Of a DNA stretch of 64,000 bases, positions 10,175 through 19,063 are shown in pieces. The notes beneath the pieces were generated by a model. That model ran no database searches and was not told the DNA's origin. It saw only the letters and a program-made list of their open reading frames with translations. A program made the translations under genes and the position numbers. The DNA lies in assembly GCA_964541225.1 (NCBI GenBank), contig CAZIPN010000010.1:1-64000 (forward strand), in the 5' to 3' direction. The DNA is from CAZIPN01 sp964541225. GTDB lineage: Bacteria; Actinomycetota; Coriobacteriia; Anaerosomatales; JAAXUF01. Each line of letters starts with the position of its first letter. Position 1 is the first letter of the stretch.

Positions 10175-11398
10175 ATGACCTTCAGTGATCTTGGCCTCAA
10201 TGATGACCTCCTCGCAGCGGTCGAGGAGCTGGGCTACGAAGAGCCAACACCTATCCAGCAGGAAGCCATCCCGCTTATCCTCGCGGGCCGCGATGTTGTC
10301 GGTGCCGCTCAGACGGGCACGGGCAAGACTGCTGCATTCGCGCTTCCACTCATGCAGCGGCTCGGGCTCGGCAACGGGAAGCCTCTCGCGCTTGTGGTTT
10401 CGCCGACACGCGAACTTGCCCAGCAAATCGAGAAGGTGGCGGCGGTTGTCGGCACGCACACCGGCCAACGCACGTGCATCGTCGTCGGCGGCGTGAAGTA
10501 CGAGCCTCAGGTCAAGCGGCTCAAGACCGGCGTTGAGATCCTGGTTGCCACACCCGGTCGCCTGATCGACCTGCAGCAACGCGGTGACCTCGACCTCTCG
10601 GCAGTTCGCGTGCTCGTGCTCGACGAGGCCGATCGCATGCTCGACATGGGCTTCTGGCCGAGCATTCGTCGCATCTTGGCACTCCTGCCCGCCAAGCGGC
10701 AGAACCTGCTGTTCTCGGCGACGCTGTCCGAAGACATCACCAACATCGTTGGGAGGATGCTGCACGATCCTGCCTACGTTGAGATCGCCGTGCGCGGCAC
10801 GACTGCCGAGGGGATCGAGCAGGCGATCATGCCGGTCGAGCAGTCGCAGAAGCCGGAGCTGCTCGCCGGCGTGCTGCAGCGTCGCGGCGCCGATCGCGTG
10901 CTGGTATTCACGCGAACGAAGTCTCGCGCGGACATGCTCGAGACCATACTTGAGCGCATGAACATCAAAGTGGGCGTCATGCACGCCGACCGGGCTCAGA
11001 AGCAGCGACAGCGCGCGCTCGAGGACTTTCGCGCCGGCAAGATGGACGTGCTCATCGCCACCGACATCGTCGCGCGCGGGATCGACATCTCCGACATCAG
11101 CCACGTCATCAACTACGACGTGCCCGAGAACCCCGAGGACTACGTCCACCGCATCGGCCGCACGGGTCGCGCCGGAGCAAGCGGCTACGCGCTGACGTTC
11201 GTGGGCCCGGACGAGATCGTCTCGCTGCGCGAGATCGAGTACATGCTCGGCAAGAACCTCGAAGTCGAAGATCTCGAGGGCTTCCCCTACCGAGAGGGAC
11301 GCATCATCCCGTTCGAGGGGCGACCTACGAAGAAGAAGAAGCGCAGCGTCTTCGGCGGGCGCGTGAGCGGTTCGAGGCGCGGCAGCCGCAGAATCTGA
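10175..11398 (+). CDS. DEAD-box ATP-dependent RNA helicase
   Basis: This 407-residue protein unwinds RNA duplexes, in ribosome assembly or mRNA turnover. All helicase motifs are present in order: the Q motif ('YEEPTPIQQEAIP', about 22-34), motif I AQTGTGKT, Ia PTRELAQQ, Ib TPGR, II DEAD, III SAT, then ARGID (V) and HRIGRTGR (VI). The C-terminal extension is short and basic (KKKKRSVFGG...SRRGSRR), probably an RNA-binding tail as in RhlE-type enzymes. The start is ATG 10175; an upstream in-frame TTG at 10157 has no ribosome site. It follows the epimerase gene after 62 bp with its own predicted leaderless promoter. Confidence 0.95.
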   Translation: MTFSDLGLNDDLLAAVEELGYEEPTPIQQEAIPLILAGRDVVGAAQTGTGKTAAFALPLMQRLGLGNGKPLALVVSPTRELAQQIEKVAAVVGTHTGQRTCIVVGGVKYEPQVKRLKTGVEILVATPGRLIDLQQRGDLDLSAVRVLVLDEADRMLDMGFWPSIRRILALLPAKRQNLLFSATLSEDITNIVGRMLHDPAYVEIAVRGTTAEGIEQAIMPVEQSQKPELLAGVLQRRGADRVLVFTRTKSRADMLETILERMNIKVGVMHADRAQKQRQRALEDFRAGKMDVLIATDIVARGIDISDISHVINYDVPENPEDYVHRIGRTGRAGASGYALTFVGPDEIVSLREIEYMLGKNLEVEDLEGFPYREGRIIPFEGRPTKKKKRSVFGGRVSGSRRGSRRI

Positions 11399-11431
11399 GC
11401 TCGTTGGGGCGACGCATCGTCGCGATGCGTC

Positions 11432-11911
11432 CTATTGCGTCTGGACGGACGTGCCGATGCCCACCGAAGCTGTGACGCGCGTCTTGGCCGGACTCCCCGC
11501 AACCGCCTCGAACTTCAGCACCGACTCGGCGCGGTTCTTCTGCAGATTCATCATCGAAGCGGTTCGCGAGACCAGCGTCCACTCCGCGCCCGAGTACACA
11601 TCGAAGTACCAGCGCTGCACCGAGTTCACGTCGCCTGGCACCACAACAACGTAGTCCCACGCCGCACCACCCTGCGCCTCGCCGCGCTGCAGATCTCCCT
11701 CGGGCACGGGAACTTGCACTGGAAAGCCCGGCGCGATCTTGCCTGTCTTCTCGGCAGGTGACATCTGCGTCAGCTGCGCGGGCTGCACGGCGCCAAGCGC
11801 CACGAGCGGGGCCGGCGCTTGTGCGGCTTTGGGCGAACAACCGCCGAGCAACCCGCCCACCATGACAAGCAGGCCGACAACGACGAGTGACGCGAACGCG
11901 CGGGGATACAT
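11432..11911 (-). CDS. Predicted lipoprotein of unknown function
   Basis: This 159-residue secreted protein has a clear lipoprotein signal: a basic N terminus, a hydrophobic stretch 'SLVVVGLLVMVGGL' and a lipobox LGGC near residue 25, so it should be membrane-anchored outside the cytoplasm. The mature part has Ala/Pro/Gln linkers. A compact region follows ('WDYVVVVPGDVNSVQRWYFDVYSGAEW') that might be a small alpha/beta or NTF2-like fold; I do not recognise the family. ATG 11911 follows GGAAGGA at 8-9 nt spacing, which makes the longer upstream extension non-coding. It converges with the helicase gene across 33 bp. Confidence 0.7.
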   Translation of the reverse strand: MYPRAFASLVVVGLLVMVGGLLGGCSPKAAQAPAPLVALGAVQPAQLTQMSPAEKTGKIAPGFPVQVPVPEGDLQRGEAQGGAAWDYVVVVPGDVNSVQRWYFDVYSGAEWTLVSRTASMMNLQKNRAESVLKFEAVAGSPAKTRVTASVGIGTSVQTQ

Positions 11912-11996
11912 CGGCAGATCCTTCCGAACGGTTGCGGGTTGGGTGTGGCCTCGCTTCAAGTGTCGCACACCAGGCCCATTGCCAGCTCGCGAAGGG

Positions 11997-12002
11997 TAGA
12001 CT
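11997..12002 (+). promoter_or_regulatory. -10 element of a probable leaderless promoter for the radical SAM gene
   Basis: TAGACT is followed by exactly 6 nt and then ATG 12009. No Shine-Dalgarno site is present (the gap is GGTGAC) and no clear -35 is seen. The placement puts the expected transcription start on or beside the start codon. Confidence 0.5.
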
Positions 12003-12008
12003 GGTGAC

Positions 12009-12977
12009 ATGACGTCCCTGCTGCCTGGCAACATCAGAACGCCTCGTGGCGACTTCGAGAGACTCGCCTCCAAGGCGTTTCCCAACGTGCGTCGCGCCGA
12101 GGAGCTATCCACGCTCACCGTCAACGTCGGCCTCCAGTGCAACCTTGAGTGCGAACTGTGCTACCAGGCAAGCTCGCCCGAGCGCACGGAGGTGATGTCA
12201 CGCGAGGTCATGCTCGAAGTCCTGCACTTCGCATCCGACGTTCATCCCGACCTCATCGACCTCACCGGTGGCGAACCCGTACTCTGGCCCAGTCTGACCG
12301 AGTTTCTGCAGCTCGCAGTCGACATGCCAACTCGCGTCCGTGTGCGCACCAACCTCGACGCCTTGCTGCTCCCGGAAGCTGCGGGCATCGCAGGGCTTCT
12401 GGCCCGCTATGGAGTCGAAGTCTTGGCGTCTCTGCCAGAAGCTCTCGAGGGGCGCACTGTTGGGGGCTGTGTTGAGGCACTCACGATGCTCGCCAGTCTC
12501 GGCTACGGAGACGTGAACTCCGGGGCCATCCCGCTCGATCTCGCGTACAACCCGCTGCCTGGAGATCTGCCCCGCAGCGAGAAGGAACTGACCGCCGAGT
12601 TTCGCGGTGCGCTCGGCCAACATGGCGTGCACTTCGGATCACTCGTCGCGACTCCGAACGTGGCGCTCGGCAGCTTCGCGGCATGGCTTCAGGAGGCCGG
12701 CGAGTACGAGCGATATCGGATGGCGATCAGGTCGGCGTTCGATCCGGCCAAGCTGTCCGGACTTCCATGCCGTCACGGAGTGGCAATCGCGTGGGATGGG
12801 CGACTGTGCGATTGCGACTACAACATCGCGGCCGATATTCCGCTCGCGGAAGGCGCCCAGAACATCAGCGAGCACGCGGGCTCTCCGGTGGGTCAGATCG
12901 CTCTTTCGACCCGCCTCATCTCCTTCTCGGAACACTGCTTCGCATGCGCCGCGCACGTAGACGGCTCGAAGCGATGA
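12009..12977 (+). CDS. ArsS-like radical SAM protein
   Basis: This 322-residue radical SAM enzyme carries CX3CX2C at Cys44, Cys48 and Cys51 ('CNLECELC'), followed by the SAM-contacting 'LTGGEP' near residue 85. The C-terminal part resembles the DUF3641-type half of arsenosugar-biosynthesis ArsS ('YNPLPGDLPRSEKELTAEFR' and 'CRHGVAIAWDGRLCDCDYN'). It contains several more cysteines (C-rich 'CDCDYN', 'CFACAAH') that may hold an auxiliary Fe-S cluster. Genuine ArsS proteins usually neighbour an arsenite methyltransferase; here the stop codon overlaps the start of a DNA alkylation repair gene instead. The exact substrate is therefore open. Confidence 0.8.
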   Translation: MTSLLPGNIRTPRGDFERLASKAFPNVRRAEELSTLTVNVGLQCNLECELCYQASSPERTEVMSREVMLEVLHFASDVHPDLIDLTGGEPVLWPSLTEFLQLAVDMPTRVRVRTNLDALLLPEAAGIAGLLARYGVEVLASLPEALEGRTVGGCVEALTMLASLGYGDVNSGAIPLDLAYNPLPGDLPRSEKELTAEFRGALGQHGVHFGSLVATPNVALGSFAAWLQEAGEYERYRMAIRSAFDPAKLSGLPCRHGVAIAWDGRLCDCDYNIAADIPLAEGAQNISEHAGSPVGQIALSTRLISFSEHCFACAAHVDGSKR

Positions 12978-13756
12978 CGACACCGCGCGCGACCACGACA
13001 GATTCCGTCGCCAACGACATGCCCTCGCCCGCGCTCGTCGCCGAGGAGTTGCTGGCACGCCTCTCAGAGCATGCCAACGCCGAGAACGTCACGGGGATGG
13101 CACGGTTCGGGATCGCGTCGGCAGGCACGCTCGGCGTGTCGATGCCCATCGTGCGCTCGCTTGCGCGCGAGGGCAGGAAACGCCTCGGGCGCGACAAGGC
13201 CGCGCATCACGAGCTCGCTGGCCTGCTGTGGGTGAGCGGCATCCACGAAGCGCGCATCATGGCTGCGCTGGTGGACGAACCGTCGCTCGTGGACGAGACG
13301 CAGGCTGACTCTTGGGTCGCCAACCTGGACTCGTGGGACGTCTGCGACCAGCTGTGCATCAACCTGCTTCGGCGCTGCTCCTTCGCGTGGGCCAAAGCTG
13401 CCGAGTGGACGACGGCCGAGCCCGAGTTCGTGAAGCGTGCTGGCTTCGTGATGGGCGCGACGCTTGCCGTCCATGAGAAGGCCGCCGACGACGCGAGCTT
13501 TCTGCCGCTACTCGAGCACGCCGTCCGAGAAGCCACCGATGAGCGCAACGGCGTGAAGAAGGCAATCAACTGGCAGATTCGGCAGATCGGCAAGCGCAAT
13601 GCGGTGCTGAACGCGGCTGCCATCGACGCGTGCGAACGTATTCTCGCCGAGCACCCCGACAGCGCTGCGGCGCGATGGGCTGCTCGGGGTGCGCTTCGCG
13701 AACTCAGGAGCGAAACGGTCAAGGAGCGATTGGGGATCGAGGAACTCGGCACCTAG
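12974..13756 (+). CDS. DNA alkylation repair protein (AlkD-like HEAT-repeat glycosylase family)
   Basis: The 260-residue product resembles the DNA alkylation repair (AlkD/AlkC-like) family, helical-repeat proteins that excise alkylated purines such as 3- and 7-alkyl bases. Typical segments are 'FGIASAGTLGVSMPIVRSLA' near 45, 'WVANLDSWDVCDQLC' near 118 and 'NGVKKAINWQIRQIGKRN' near 195. ATG 12974 overlaps the radical SAM stop codon in an ATGA arrangement, implying translational coupling. The first 20 residues are polar and non-conserved. It converges on the next gene with only 21 bp between the stop codons. Confidence 0.85.
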   Translation: MTTPRATTTDSVANDMPSPALVAEELLARLSEHANAENVTGMARFGIASAGTLGVSMPIVRSLAREGRKRLGRDKAAHHELAGLLWVSGIHEARIMAALVDEPSLVDETQADSWVANLDSWDVCDQLCINLLRRCSFAWAKAAEWTTAEPEFVKRAGFVMGATLAVHEKAADDASFLPLLEHAVREATDERNGVKKAINWQIRQIGKRNAVLNAAAIDACERILAEHPDSAAARWAARGALRELRSETVKERLGIEELGT

Positions 13757-13777
13757 CGGTGGCCCTGCCCTTTCGCC

Positions 13778-14734
13778 CTACACGTCAACTCGAAGCCAGA
13801 TTCCGTTGACCCGCGTCCAGTGCTGGGTGGCCTTGTTGGTATAGGATCCGCCTGGTCCCTTGCCAGCGAGAGTCCTCGTGATGGCAGCAACGTTGGGGTA
13901 GATCTTGCCGGTCGTCGGCGACACCCACCGAGGAAGCATGGTCACGTTTGACACCACAAGTGAGGTCGACGTACCCCACGCCTTCATGTCCTTCTCAAAC
14001 GTCGCGAACGATTCGCGCTTGGTGACGTCCGGATGAAGGTAGGTGTACGCCGCCTTCCAGTCTTTCTGATCGAAAGCATGGTAGTAGCGCGCCAGTGTGG
14101 CCTTGGGCGTAAGGGAGAGCACCACCACGACGCTATGTCTTCCTGGGTTGAGCGCCACGGCCGTCTCAGTGGTTTCGTAGTCCTCGCCGGAGACTCTGAT
14201 CGTCGTGTTCTTTGGCGGAATGCCACGGGCCACGTACTCTCCGCTCGCATCTGGAAGCACGCTCGCGCCATCAATGAGAACCGTCGGCGCCGAGACCGTG
14301 GCTGGCTGCGAGGCCGCTTCCCGCAAGGCGACGGTCAGCGAAGCATCAGGCAGCACGAGCTTCGTGTCGGTGACACTGAGGGCCTTCACGTGCAGGGTGG
14401 CCGAAAAAGGCGAGAACCCGGGAACGGCCACGGTGACGGGAACGTCGCCCAAAGGCAGATGCCGGAGTTCGAAATGCCCGGAGCTATCTGTCTTCACCGC
14501 CCTGGTGGACGTGCGAATCTCGGCGTTCGTGATCGGCGCGTTGCTGCTTGCGCCCACCAGCGTTCCGTCTGCAGTGCCCTTGATGTATCGAGGTGCAATC
14601 ACCAACGCAGCGATCACCACGACCAGCAGCAAGCCAACCAACAGGCCCCAGAACCACGCCCTCGACTTCTTGCGTTTGGGCGCGGCAGGCAAAGGAGTCT
14701 GATTTGCCGATGACGCGTTTTCCGACTGCGACAT
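13778..14734 (-). CDS. Membrane-anchored protein with carboxypeptidase-regulatory-like and NTF2-like domains
   Basis: This 318-residue protein has a short cytoplasmic basic segment (PKRKKSRAW), one transmembrane helix at about 29-49, and an extracellular region. That region begins with a beta-sandwich of the carboxypeptidase regulatory type ('GTLVGASSNAPITNAEIRTSTRAVKTDSSGHF', about 57-88). It ends in an NTF2/SnoaL-like module ('ATLARYYHAFDQKDWKAAYTYLHPDV', about 215-240). Such modules are typically binding domains; no catalytic residues are evident. ATG 14734 follows a GGGGAG site. The role is unknown; a cell-envelope function is likely from topology. Confidence 0.7.
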   Translation of the reverse strand: MSQSENASSANQTPLPAAPKRKKSRAWFWGLLVGLLLVVVIAALVIAPRYIKGTADGTLVGASSNAPITNAEIRTSTRAVKTDSSGHFELRHLPLGDVPVTVAVPGFSPFSATLHVKALSVTDTKLVLPDASLTVALREAASQPATVSAPTVLIDGASVLPDASGEYVARGIPPKNTTIRVSGEDYETTETAVALNPGRHSVVVVLSLTPKATLARYYHAFDQKDWKAAYTYLHPDVTKRESFATFEKDMKAWGTSTSLVVSNVTMLPRWVSPTTGKIYPNVAAITRTLAGKGPGGSYTNKATQHWTRVNGIWLRVDV

Positions 14735-15041
14735 GTGCGCTCCCCATCCCTCTGTGATGCCTCACCATCATCCCCCAAGATGCACCACCTACGCTGAACC
14801 CCGCAAGGCGCCTGCGTTCCGGGGGTATTGGCAGCTCTTGCGCGAGTGGGGCCTAGGGGTCACGAGCCTAAGGCGCGGCACCGCCGCGGCGGACACTATG
14901 CCGTCGTACTCGCCGAGACGATCACGGCCGACAGCCTGAAGGCCGGTAGTCGTTGCAGAGCGACGCTGTGAAGGCGAGACTGCAACCAGGCCAGTCGCCG
15001 AGGCGAGCCAACGCCAGCTTGCGCACAAGCGGAGGTGAGGG
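14735..15041. other. Intergenic region, 307 bp, between divergent genes
   Basis: No recognisable gene, RNA or repeat. Short open frames on both strands have no start with a ribosome site and no family resemblance. The Shine-Dalgarno sequences of both flanking genes fall at its edges, so promoters for both directions are expected here, but I cannot place convincing -35/-10 pairs. Confidence 0.5.
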
Positions 15042-15728
15042 GTGCCCACATACGTTCTGGTCCACGGCGGCAGGCTCTCCGGAAGCGCTTGGAACGCCAT
15101 GGTGGGCAGAAGCGACTTCGAACCCGGGACTCAGCTGGGCGGAGAAGTCTGGGGCCTCGTCACGCCGATTCTCGAAGCGCACGGCAACCAGGTCCTTGCG
15201 CCCGATCTAGGCGACGAGCACACCAACAACCTTACGGACCACATTCGACACGTCCGCAGCGTGATCGAGAGCGAGAACGCCGAGCACGTCGTCCTCGTTG
15301 GACACAGCTACGGGGGCATGGTCATCACCGGACTCGCAGCCCAGCTCGCCGAGAAGATCGGGCACCTCGTGTACGTGGACGCCGCCCTCCCGAACCCCGG
15401 CGAATCGCTCTTCGACGTCATCTCCGCTTCAGGCCGAGACCCGCTGTCGTTTTCGGGCTTGGAGCCTGCGGCCGCCTACGTCGAGAAGCTCGAGTTCGAT
15501 CCGGGGCTCCTCTCGCGACTGCACAAGACCTACATCGCCTGTACGAAGAGTGACTTCTCGTGTGTGACGAGTGTGATGCGCGGAAGGATCGCGAGCGACC
15601 CTTCCGGCTGGGCCTGCAGCGAGCTGCCTACGTCCCATTTCGCGATGGTCTCTATGCCCCAACAACTCGCCGAGATCCTGCGAAGCACCGGAGATTCCGG
15701 CGAAAGTGCTGGCGTCGCCAACTCCTAG
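15042..15728 (+). CDS. Alpha/beta-fold hydrolase (esterase/lipase-like)
   Basis: This 228-residue enzyme shows the hydrolase fold: the oxyanion strand 'YVLVHGGRLSGSAW' at the N terminus and the nucleophile elbow GHSYGG near residue 90. Further on are an acidic loop 'VYVDAALPNPGES' near 113 and a C-terminal histidine in 'ELPTSHFAMVSMPQQLAEIL' near 202. It belongs with short plant-esterase/MenH-like AB-hydrolases that act on small esters; the substrate is unknown. GTG 15042 is preceded by GGAGGTGAG. It is cytoplasmic and has no signal peptide. It stands alone and converges on the ABC exporter genes. Confidence 0.85.
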   Translation: MPTYVLVHGGRLSGSAWNAMVGRSDFEPGTQLGGEVWGLVTPILEAHGNQVLAPDLGDEHTNNLTDHIRHVRSVIESENAEHVVLVGHSYGGMVITGLAAQLAEKIGHLVYVDAALPNPGESLFDVISASGRDPLSFSGLEPAAAYVEKLEFDPGLLSRLHKTYIACTKSDFSCVTSVMRGRIASDPSGWACSELPTSHFAMVSMPQQLAEILRSTGDSGESAGVANS

Positions 15729-15781
15729 GCAGCGGCCACTTCGATCCGGTCCCGTCCAGCTTCTTTGGCCATGTGCGGTGC
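15725..15781 (-). pseudogene. Remnant of a GGDEF-domain C terminus
   Basis: The minus strand here reads MAKEAGRDRIEVAAA and then a stop (TAG, overlapping the hydrolase stop codon). This is the usual last segment of a GGDEF domain (ALYxAKxxGRDRIEV). Upstream codons lose the resemblance within a few residues, so only the last 15-20 codons survive. It is too short to be functional. It suggests a diguanylate cyclase gene was once here and mostly deleted. Confidence 0.5.
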
Positions 15782-15796
15782 TCGGCAGGAAGTCCC

Positions 15797-18313
15797 CTAC
15801 TCGTAGTGGAGCGCCGCCACGATGTCGAGCTTGGCAGCCGTGCGTGCCGGAATGATTGCCGCGAGCAGGGCGAAGCTGAAACCAGCTACCACGGCCACCA
15901 CAACACCGCCCGTCGGGAAGTAGTACGGCATCACGAACAGTGTGGCGTTGAGCGCATACACCAGCGAGTAGCCGAGCACGATGCCTCCCGCAACGCCAAA
16001 CGCCACGCCGACTGCCGCGAGCAGCAGCGCCTCAACAACCACCATGGCGCGAATCTGGCCGCGTGTCGTGCCAACCGCCCTCAGCATGCCGATCTCTCGC
16101 GTGCGCGCCAGGACGCTGATCGCAAGCGTATTGAGCAGCGCGAGCAGTGTGGGCAACGCGAACATGCCGATCAGGAAATCGAAGATCACAAACGTCTGGG
16201 AGAACAGCTGCGTCTGAGTGGCCTTGAAGCTCGCCGAGTCGTACAGCACGAACTGGGGGTAGTTCGCGGCAAGCCTGCCGAGCGCCGCTTTCACCGCCGG
16301 CTTCGCGGCACCGGGCTTGGCGTCGGCGAGCACAAGCACGTTGGTCGTGACGTTGAAGTCCTTCTCGAGGTTCTTCTGTGAGATGTAGATGGTGGAGAGC
16401 TTCGCATTAAGGTAGTCCGTGGCCACTCCGACGACGGTGTAGTCCTCGGTACCGTTCGGCGTGTCCAACGGCACGGTCTGGCCCACCGACAGGCCCTGCT
16501 GACCAGAGGTGATGCTGTTGACAAGCATGGTGCGCCCCGAACCCAGCTTCGCGACGTCTTGCAACCCCGAACCTTGCGAAAACGTGAACGAGGCCACCTT
16601 CGGGTAGGCGACCGGATCGATGCCAACCACTTGCACCTGACTCTTGGCAAGCTGCGCTTGGCCGAGTCGAAGCGTGGCGACGTCGCCTACCCCGGGGGTG
16701 TCGGCGATCTGCTGAACGAACGTCTGGTCCGCACCCACATGCGAACCACCGATAATCAGGCCGTTTGGGATGAAGACGAAATCCGAGCCAAGCGACTTGT
16801 TGATGTAGTTGAAGAAGCCGGCGTAGATCGACGTGACCACTCCGAGGATGGCAACTACAAGCGCGAGCGAGACAAGGATGGCGGCGGCCGTCGCGGCGGC
16901 GCGTCCAGGCTGCCGAGTAACGTTGGAGCTGGAGAGGTCCGCCGTGGCAGGCGAGATCGGCCTGACGAGCAGAGAAAGGGCTGAGGCGAGCGGCTTGATG
17001 AGTGCCGGCGCCACGAGGACGAGTCCCGCGAGCACAACAAACGCAGCGGTGCCGACGAGCGAGATGTTGCCCGAGACCAGCATCGGCACCGAGGCGATCA
17101 GCAGCGCCCACCCAACGTAGACCCAGCGGCTGCGCTGGCGTTCCTCCACCTCGGCGATTTGAGGACGCAGTGCCTCAAGCGGCGTGATACGCGCCGCCTG
17201 TCGGGCGGGAAGCACCGCACTGAGCACCGTCACGCCGATGCCGAGAACGATCGCCGCGACCCAGGTACCGGGAGTGTAGCTCGGGGAGATCGTCGCGCTG
17301 ATGTGCAGAATGCTCTTGAGAAACGGCGTGTACCAGGTAAGCGCGAGCAGCGTGAGCACGTAGCCCGCTGCGATGCCCGCCGCGGTTCCAAGAACGCCCT
17401 GCATGACGCTTTGGGCCAGAAAGATGCCGAGGATCGTGCGCCGATCGGCACCGATCGCACGCAGCATGCCGATATCGTGGCGTCGCTCGGCGACCAGCGT
17501 GTGGAATGTGTTGAGGATGATGAAGCCGCCCATGATCAGCGCGAAGACGCCGAAGAACGTGAACATGTAGTTGGCCGTCTGAACGGACGCGAGCAGGGAG
17601 CTCTCGTTGGACAAGCCGCCCACGGTGTAGTCGCTGCCGAGTTTGCGGCTGACAGCCGCCTCCACGTTGGCCCGGTCCACCCCCGTATCGAACCGCGCTT
17701 CGACGGTGCTGATGTTGTTGCCGACCCCCAGCGCGAACTGGGCGTCGGCCAGCGTCATGTATACCTCAGGCGCGGAAGGCGACGAGCCGTTGGCAAGCAG
17801 GCCGACAATCGCGTAGTCCCGCGTCCCACCAACGGTCGGAATCGTGATCTTCGACCCGACCCGCAGATGAAGCGTCTGCGCCGTGTCGGAGCCGATGACG
17901 ACCTCGCCCGAATCGCCCTCGTTGAGAAGGCGCCCGGTCGAGAGATTGAACGTGTGGACCTGGGGTGCGCTCCTCGGGTCAACCCCGACGAGGGTCACCA
18001 CACCAAGGGCACTGCCGTTCGGCATCCCAACTGAGCGACGCAACGACGGCGTCACGACAGCGATGCCGGGTACGCTTGCGACCTCATCGGCGACCGATGG
18101 GGCGAAGTTGCCGCCGCTCGCGCTCGAAACGGTGAGGTCAACCTGTCCTGCGGCCGCGAACAAGATGTTGTTGAAGACGCTCTGGAGGCCCGGCATCATG
18201 CCGTTGAGGCCGAAGATCAGCGCGACGCCGAGCGTGATTGCCAGCGTGGTCAGGACGGTCCGGCCTGGTCGGCCGATCAGATAGCGCCAGGCCAATGTCG
18301 CCGAGACGTTCAC
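15797..18313 (-). CDS. ABC transporter permease with two FtsX-type membrane domains
   Basis: This 838-residue integral membrane protein starts with a MacB/LolC-like helix ('RPGRTVLTTLAITLGVALIFGLNG'). A large extracytoplasmic domain (about 45-245) and a first FtsX domain (three helices, about 255-390) follow. A second copy of the same plan ends with an FtsX domain at about 710-835 ('ARTREIGMLRAVGTTRGQIRAMVVVEALLLAAVG'). Such permeases work with LolD-like ATPases to move lipids, lipoproteins or peptides from the membrane, or to transmit signals. GTG 18313 overlaps the stop of the ATPase gene upstream (CTGTGA), so the two are coupled. Confidence 0.92.
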   Translation of the reverse strand: MNVSATLAWRYLIGRPGRTVLTTLAITLGVALIFGLNGMMPGLQSVFNNILFAAAGQVDLTVSSASGGNFAPSVADEVASVPGIAVVTPSLRRSVGMPNGSALGVVTLVGVDPRSAPQVHTFNLSTGRLLNEGDSGEVVIGSDTAQTLHLRVGSKITIPTVGGTRDYAIVGLLANGSSPSAPEVYMTLADAQFALGVGNNISTVEARFDTGVDRANVEAAVSRKLGSDYTVGGLSNESSLLASVQTANYMFTFFGVFALIMGGFIILNTFHTLVAERRHDIGMLRAIGADRRTILGIFLAQSVMQGVLGTAAGIAAGYVLTLLALTWYTPFLKSILHISATISPSYTPGTWVAAIVLGIGVTVLSAVLPARQAARITPLEALRPQIAEVEERQRSRWVYVGWALLIASVPMLVSGNISLVGTAAFVVLAGLVLVAPALIKPLASALSLLVRPISPATADLSSSNVTRQPGRAAATAAAILVSLALVVAILGVVTSIYAGFFNYINKSLGSDFVFIPNGLIIGGSHVGADQTFVQQIADTPGVGDVATLRLGQAQLAKSQVQVVGIDPVAYPKVASFTFSQGSGLQDVAKLGSGRTMLVNSITSGQQGLSVGQTVPLDTPNGTEDYTVVGVATDYLNAKLSTIYISQKNLEKDFNVTTNVLVLADAKPGAAKPAVKAALGRLAANYPQFVLYDSASFKATQTQLFSQTFVIFDFLIGMFALPTLLALLNTLAISVLARTREIGMLRAVGTTRGQIRAMVVVEALLLAAVGVAFGVAGGIVLGYSLVYALNATLFVMPYYFPTGGVVVAVVAGFSFALLAAIIPARTAAKLDIVAALHYE

Positions 18314-19050
18314 AGCAAGCCGGCCTTCTCCATCGCCTCGCGCGCGGTCGTCATGAGATCGCCACCGTCGAGAGTGACGTCGTCAACGATCCTTCCGTCG
18401 CGCATGAAGACGATCCTGCGAGCGTGCGCCGCGATGTGCGGATCGTGCGTCACCATCACGACCGCCCGGCCCCACTCGTCGGCGGCGTGCTTGAGCAGCT
18501 CGGCGATCTCGTCGGCGCTCTTCGTGTCGAGGTTGCCTGTCGGTTCGTCGGCAAGCATGAGCGCGGGCTCGGTCACGAGCGCCCGGGCTACGGCCACGCG
18601 CTGCTGCTGTCCGCCGGAGAGCTGGTCGGGTCGGCTGTTGCCCTTGCCGATGAGGCCGACCTTCTCGATCCACTCGGCGGCTTTGGCCTTCGCAGCGGCT
18701 TGGGCCATCCCGTCCAGCGTGAGCGGCAGCGCGGCGTTCTCGACGACCGTGAGCACCGGGATGAGGTTGAAGAACTGGAAGACGAATCCGAGGTGGCGCC
18801 GACGCAGCCTTGTGACCTCGGAGTCGCTCATCGTGGCGATGTCGACATCATCGATGAGCACCTGACCACTCGTAGGCTTGTCGAGTCCGCCAACGAGGTT
18901 GAGCAGCGTGGACTTGCCACAGCCGCTCGGCCCCATGACCGCGACAAACTCGCCCTTCTCGACGCTGAGATCTACGTGGTCGAGCGCTGTGACAGCTGTC
19001 TCGCCGCTCCCGTACACCTTCGTAAGGCCGCGCACTTCGACGATCGACAT
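18310..19050 (-). CDS. ABC transporter ATP-binding protein (LolD/MacB family)
   Basis: The 246-residue ATPase drives the FtsX-like permease encoded next. It has Walker A GPSGCGKST near 40, Q-loop, signature LSGGQQQRVAVARAL near 142, Walker B LMLADEPTGNLD near 164 and an H-loop in 'VVMVTHDPHIAAHA'. It ends with the insert 'RIVFMRDGRIVDD' typical of this family. ATG 19050 lies 14 nt after the TetR gene stop, and its own stop overlaps the permease start. The order regulator-ATPase-permease suggests one transcript controlled by the TetR protein. Confidence 0.95.
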   Translation of the reverse strand: MSIVEVRGLTKVYGSGETAVTALDHVDLSVEKGEFVAVMGPSGCGKSTLLNLVGGLDKPTSGQVLIDDVDIATMSDSEVTRLRRRHLGFVFQFFNLIPVLTVVENAALPLTLDGMAQAAAKAKAAEWIEKVGLIGKGNSRPDQLSGGQQQRVAVARALVTEPALMLADEPTGNLDTKSADEIAELLKHAADEWGRAVVMVTHDPHIAAHARRIVFMRDGRIVDDVTLDGGDLMTTAREAMEKAGLL

Positions 19051-19063
19051 CGAGCGTCCCCCT

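Noticed and set aside
10109..11149. 346-codon frame on the minus strand opposite the DEAD-box helicase
   Set aside because: It is a shadow of the conserved helicase frame, with no family resemblance and no ribosome site.
12683..12973. N-terminal extension of the AlkD-like protein
   Set aside because: It overlaps the radical SAM coding region; ATG 12974 with ATGA overlap is the natural start.
14735..15041. A possible small gene (frame with HYAVVLAETITADSL)
   Set aside because: There is no start with a ribosome site, no recognised family, and a stop shortly upstream.
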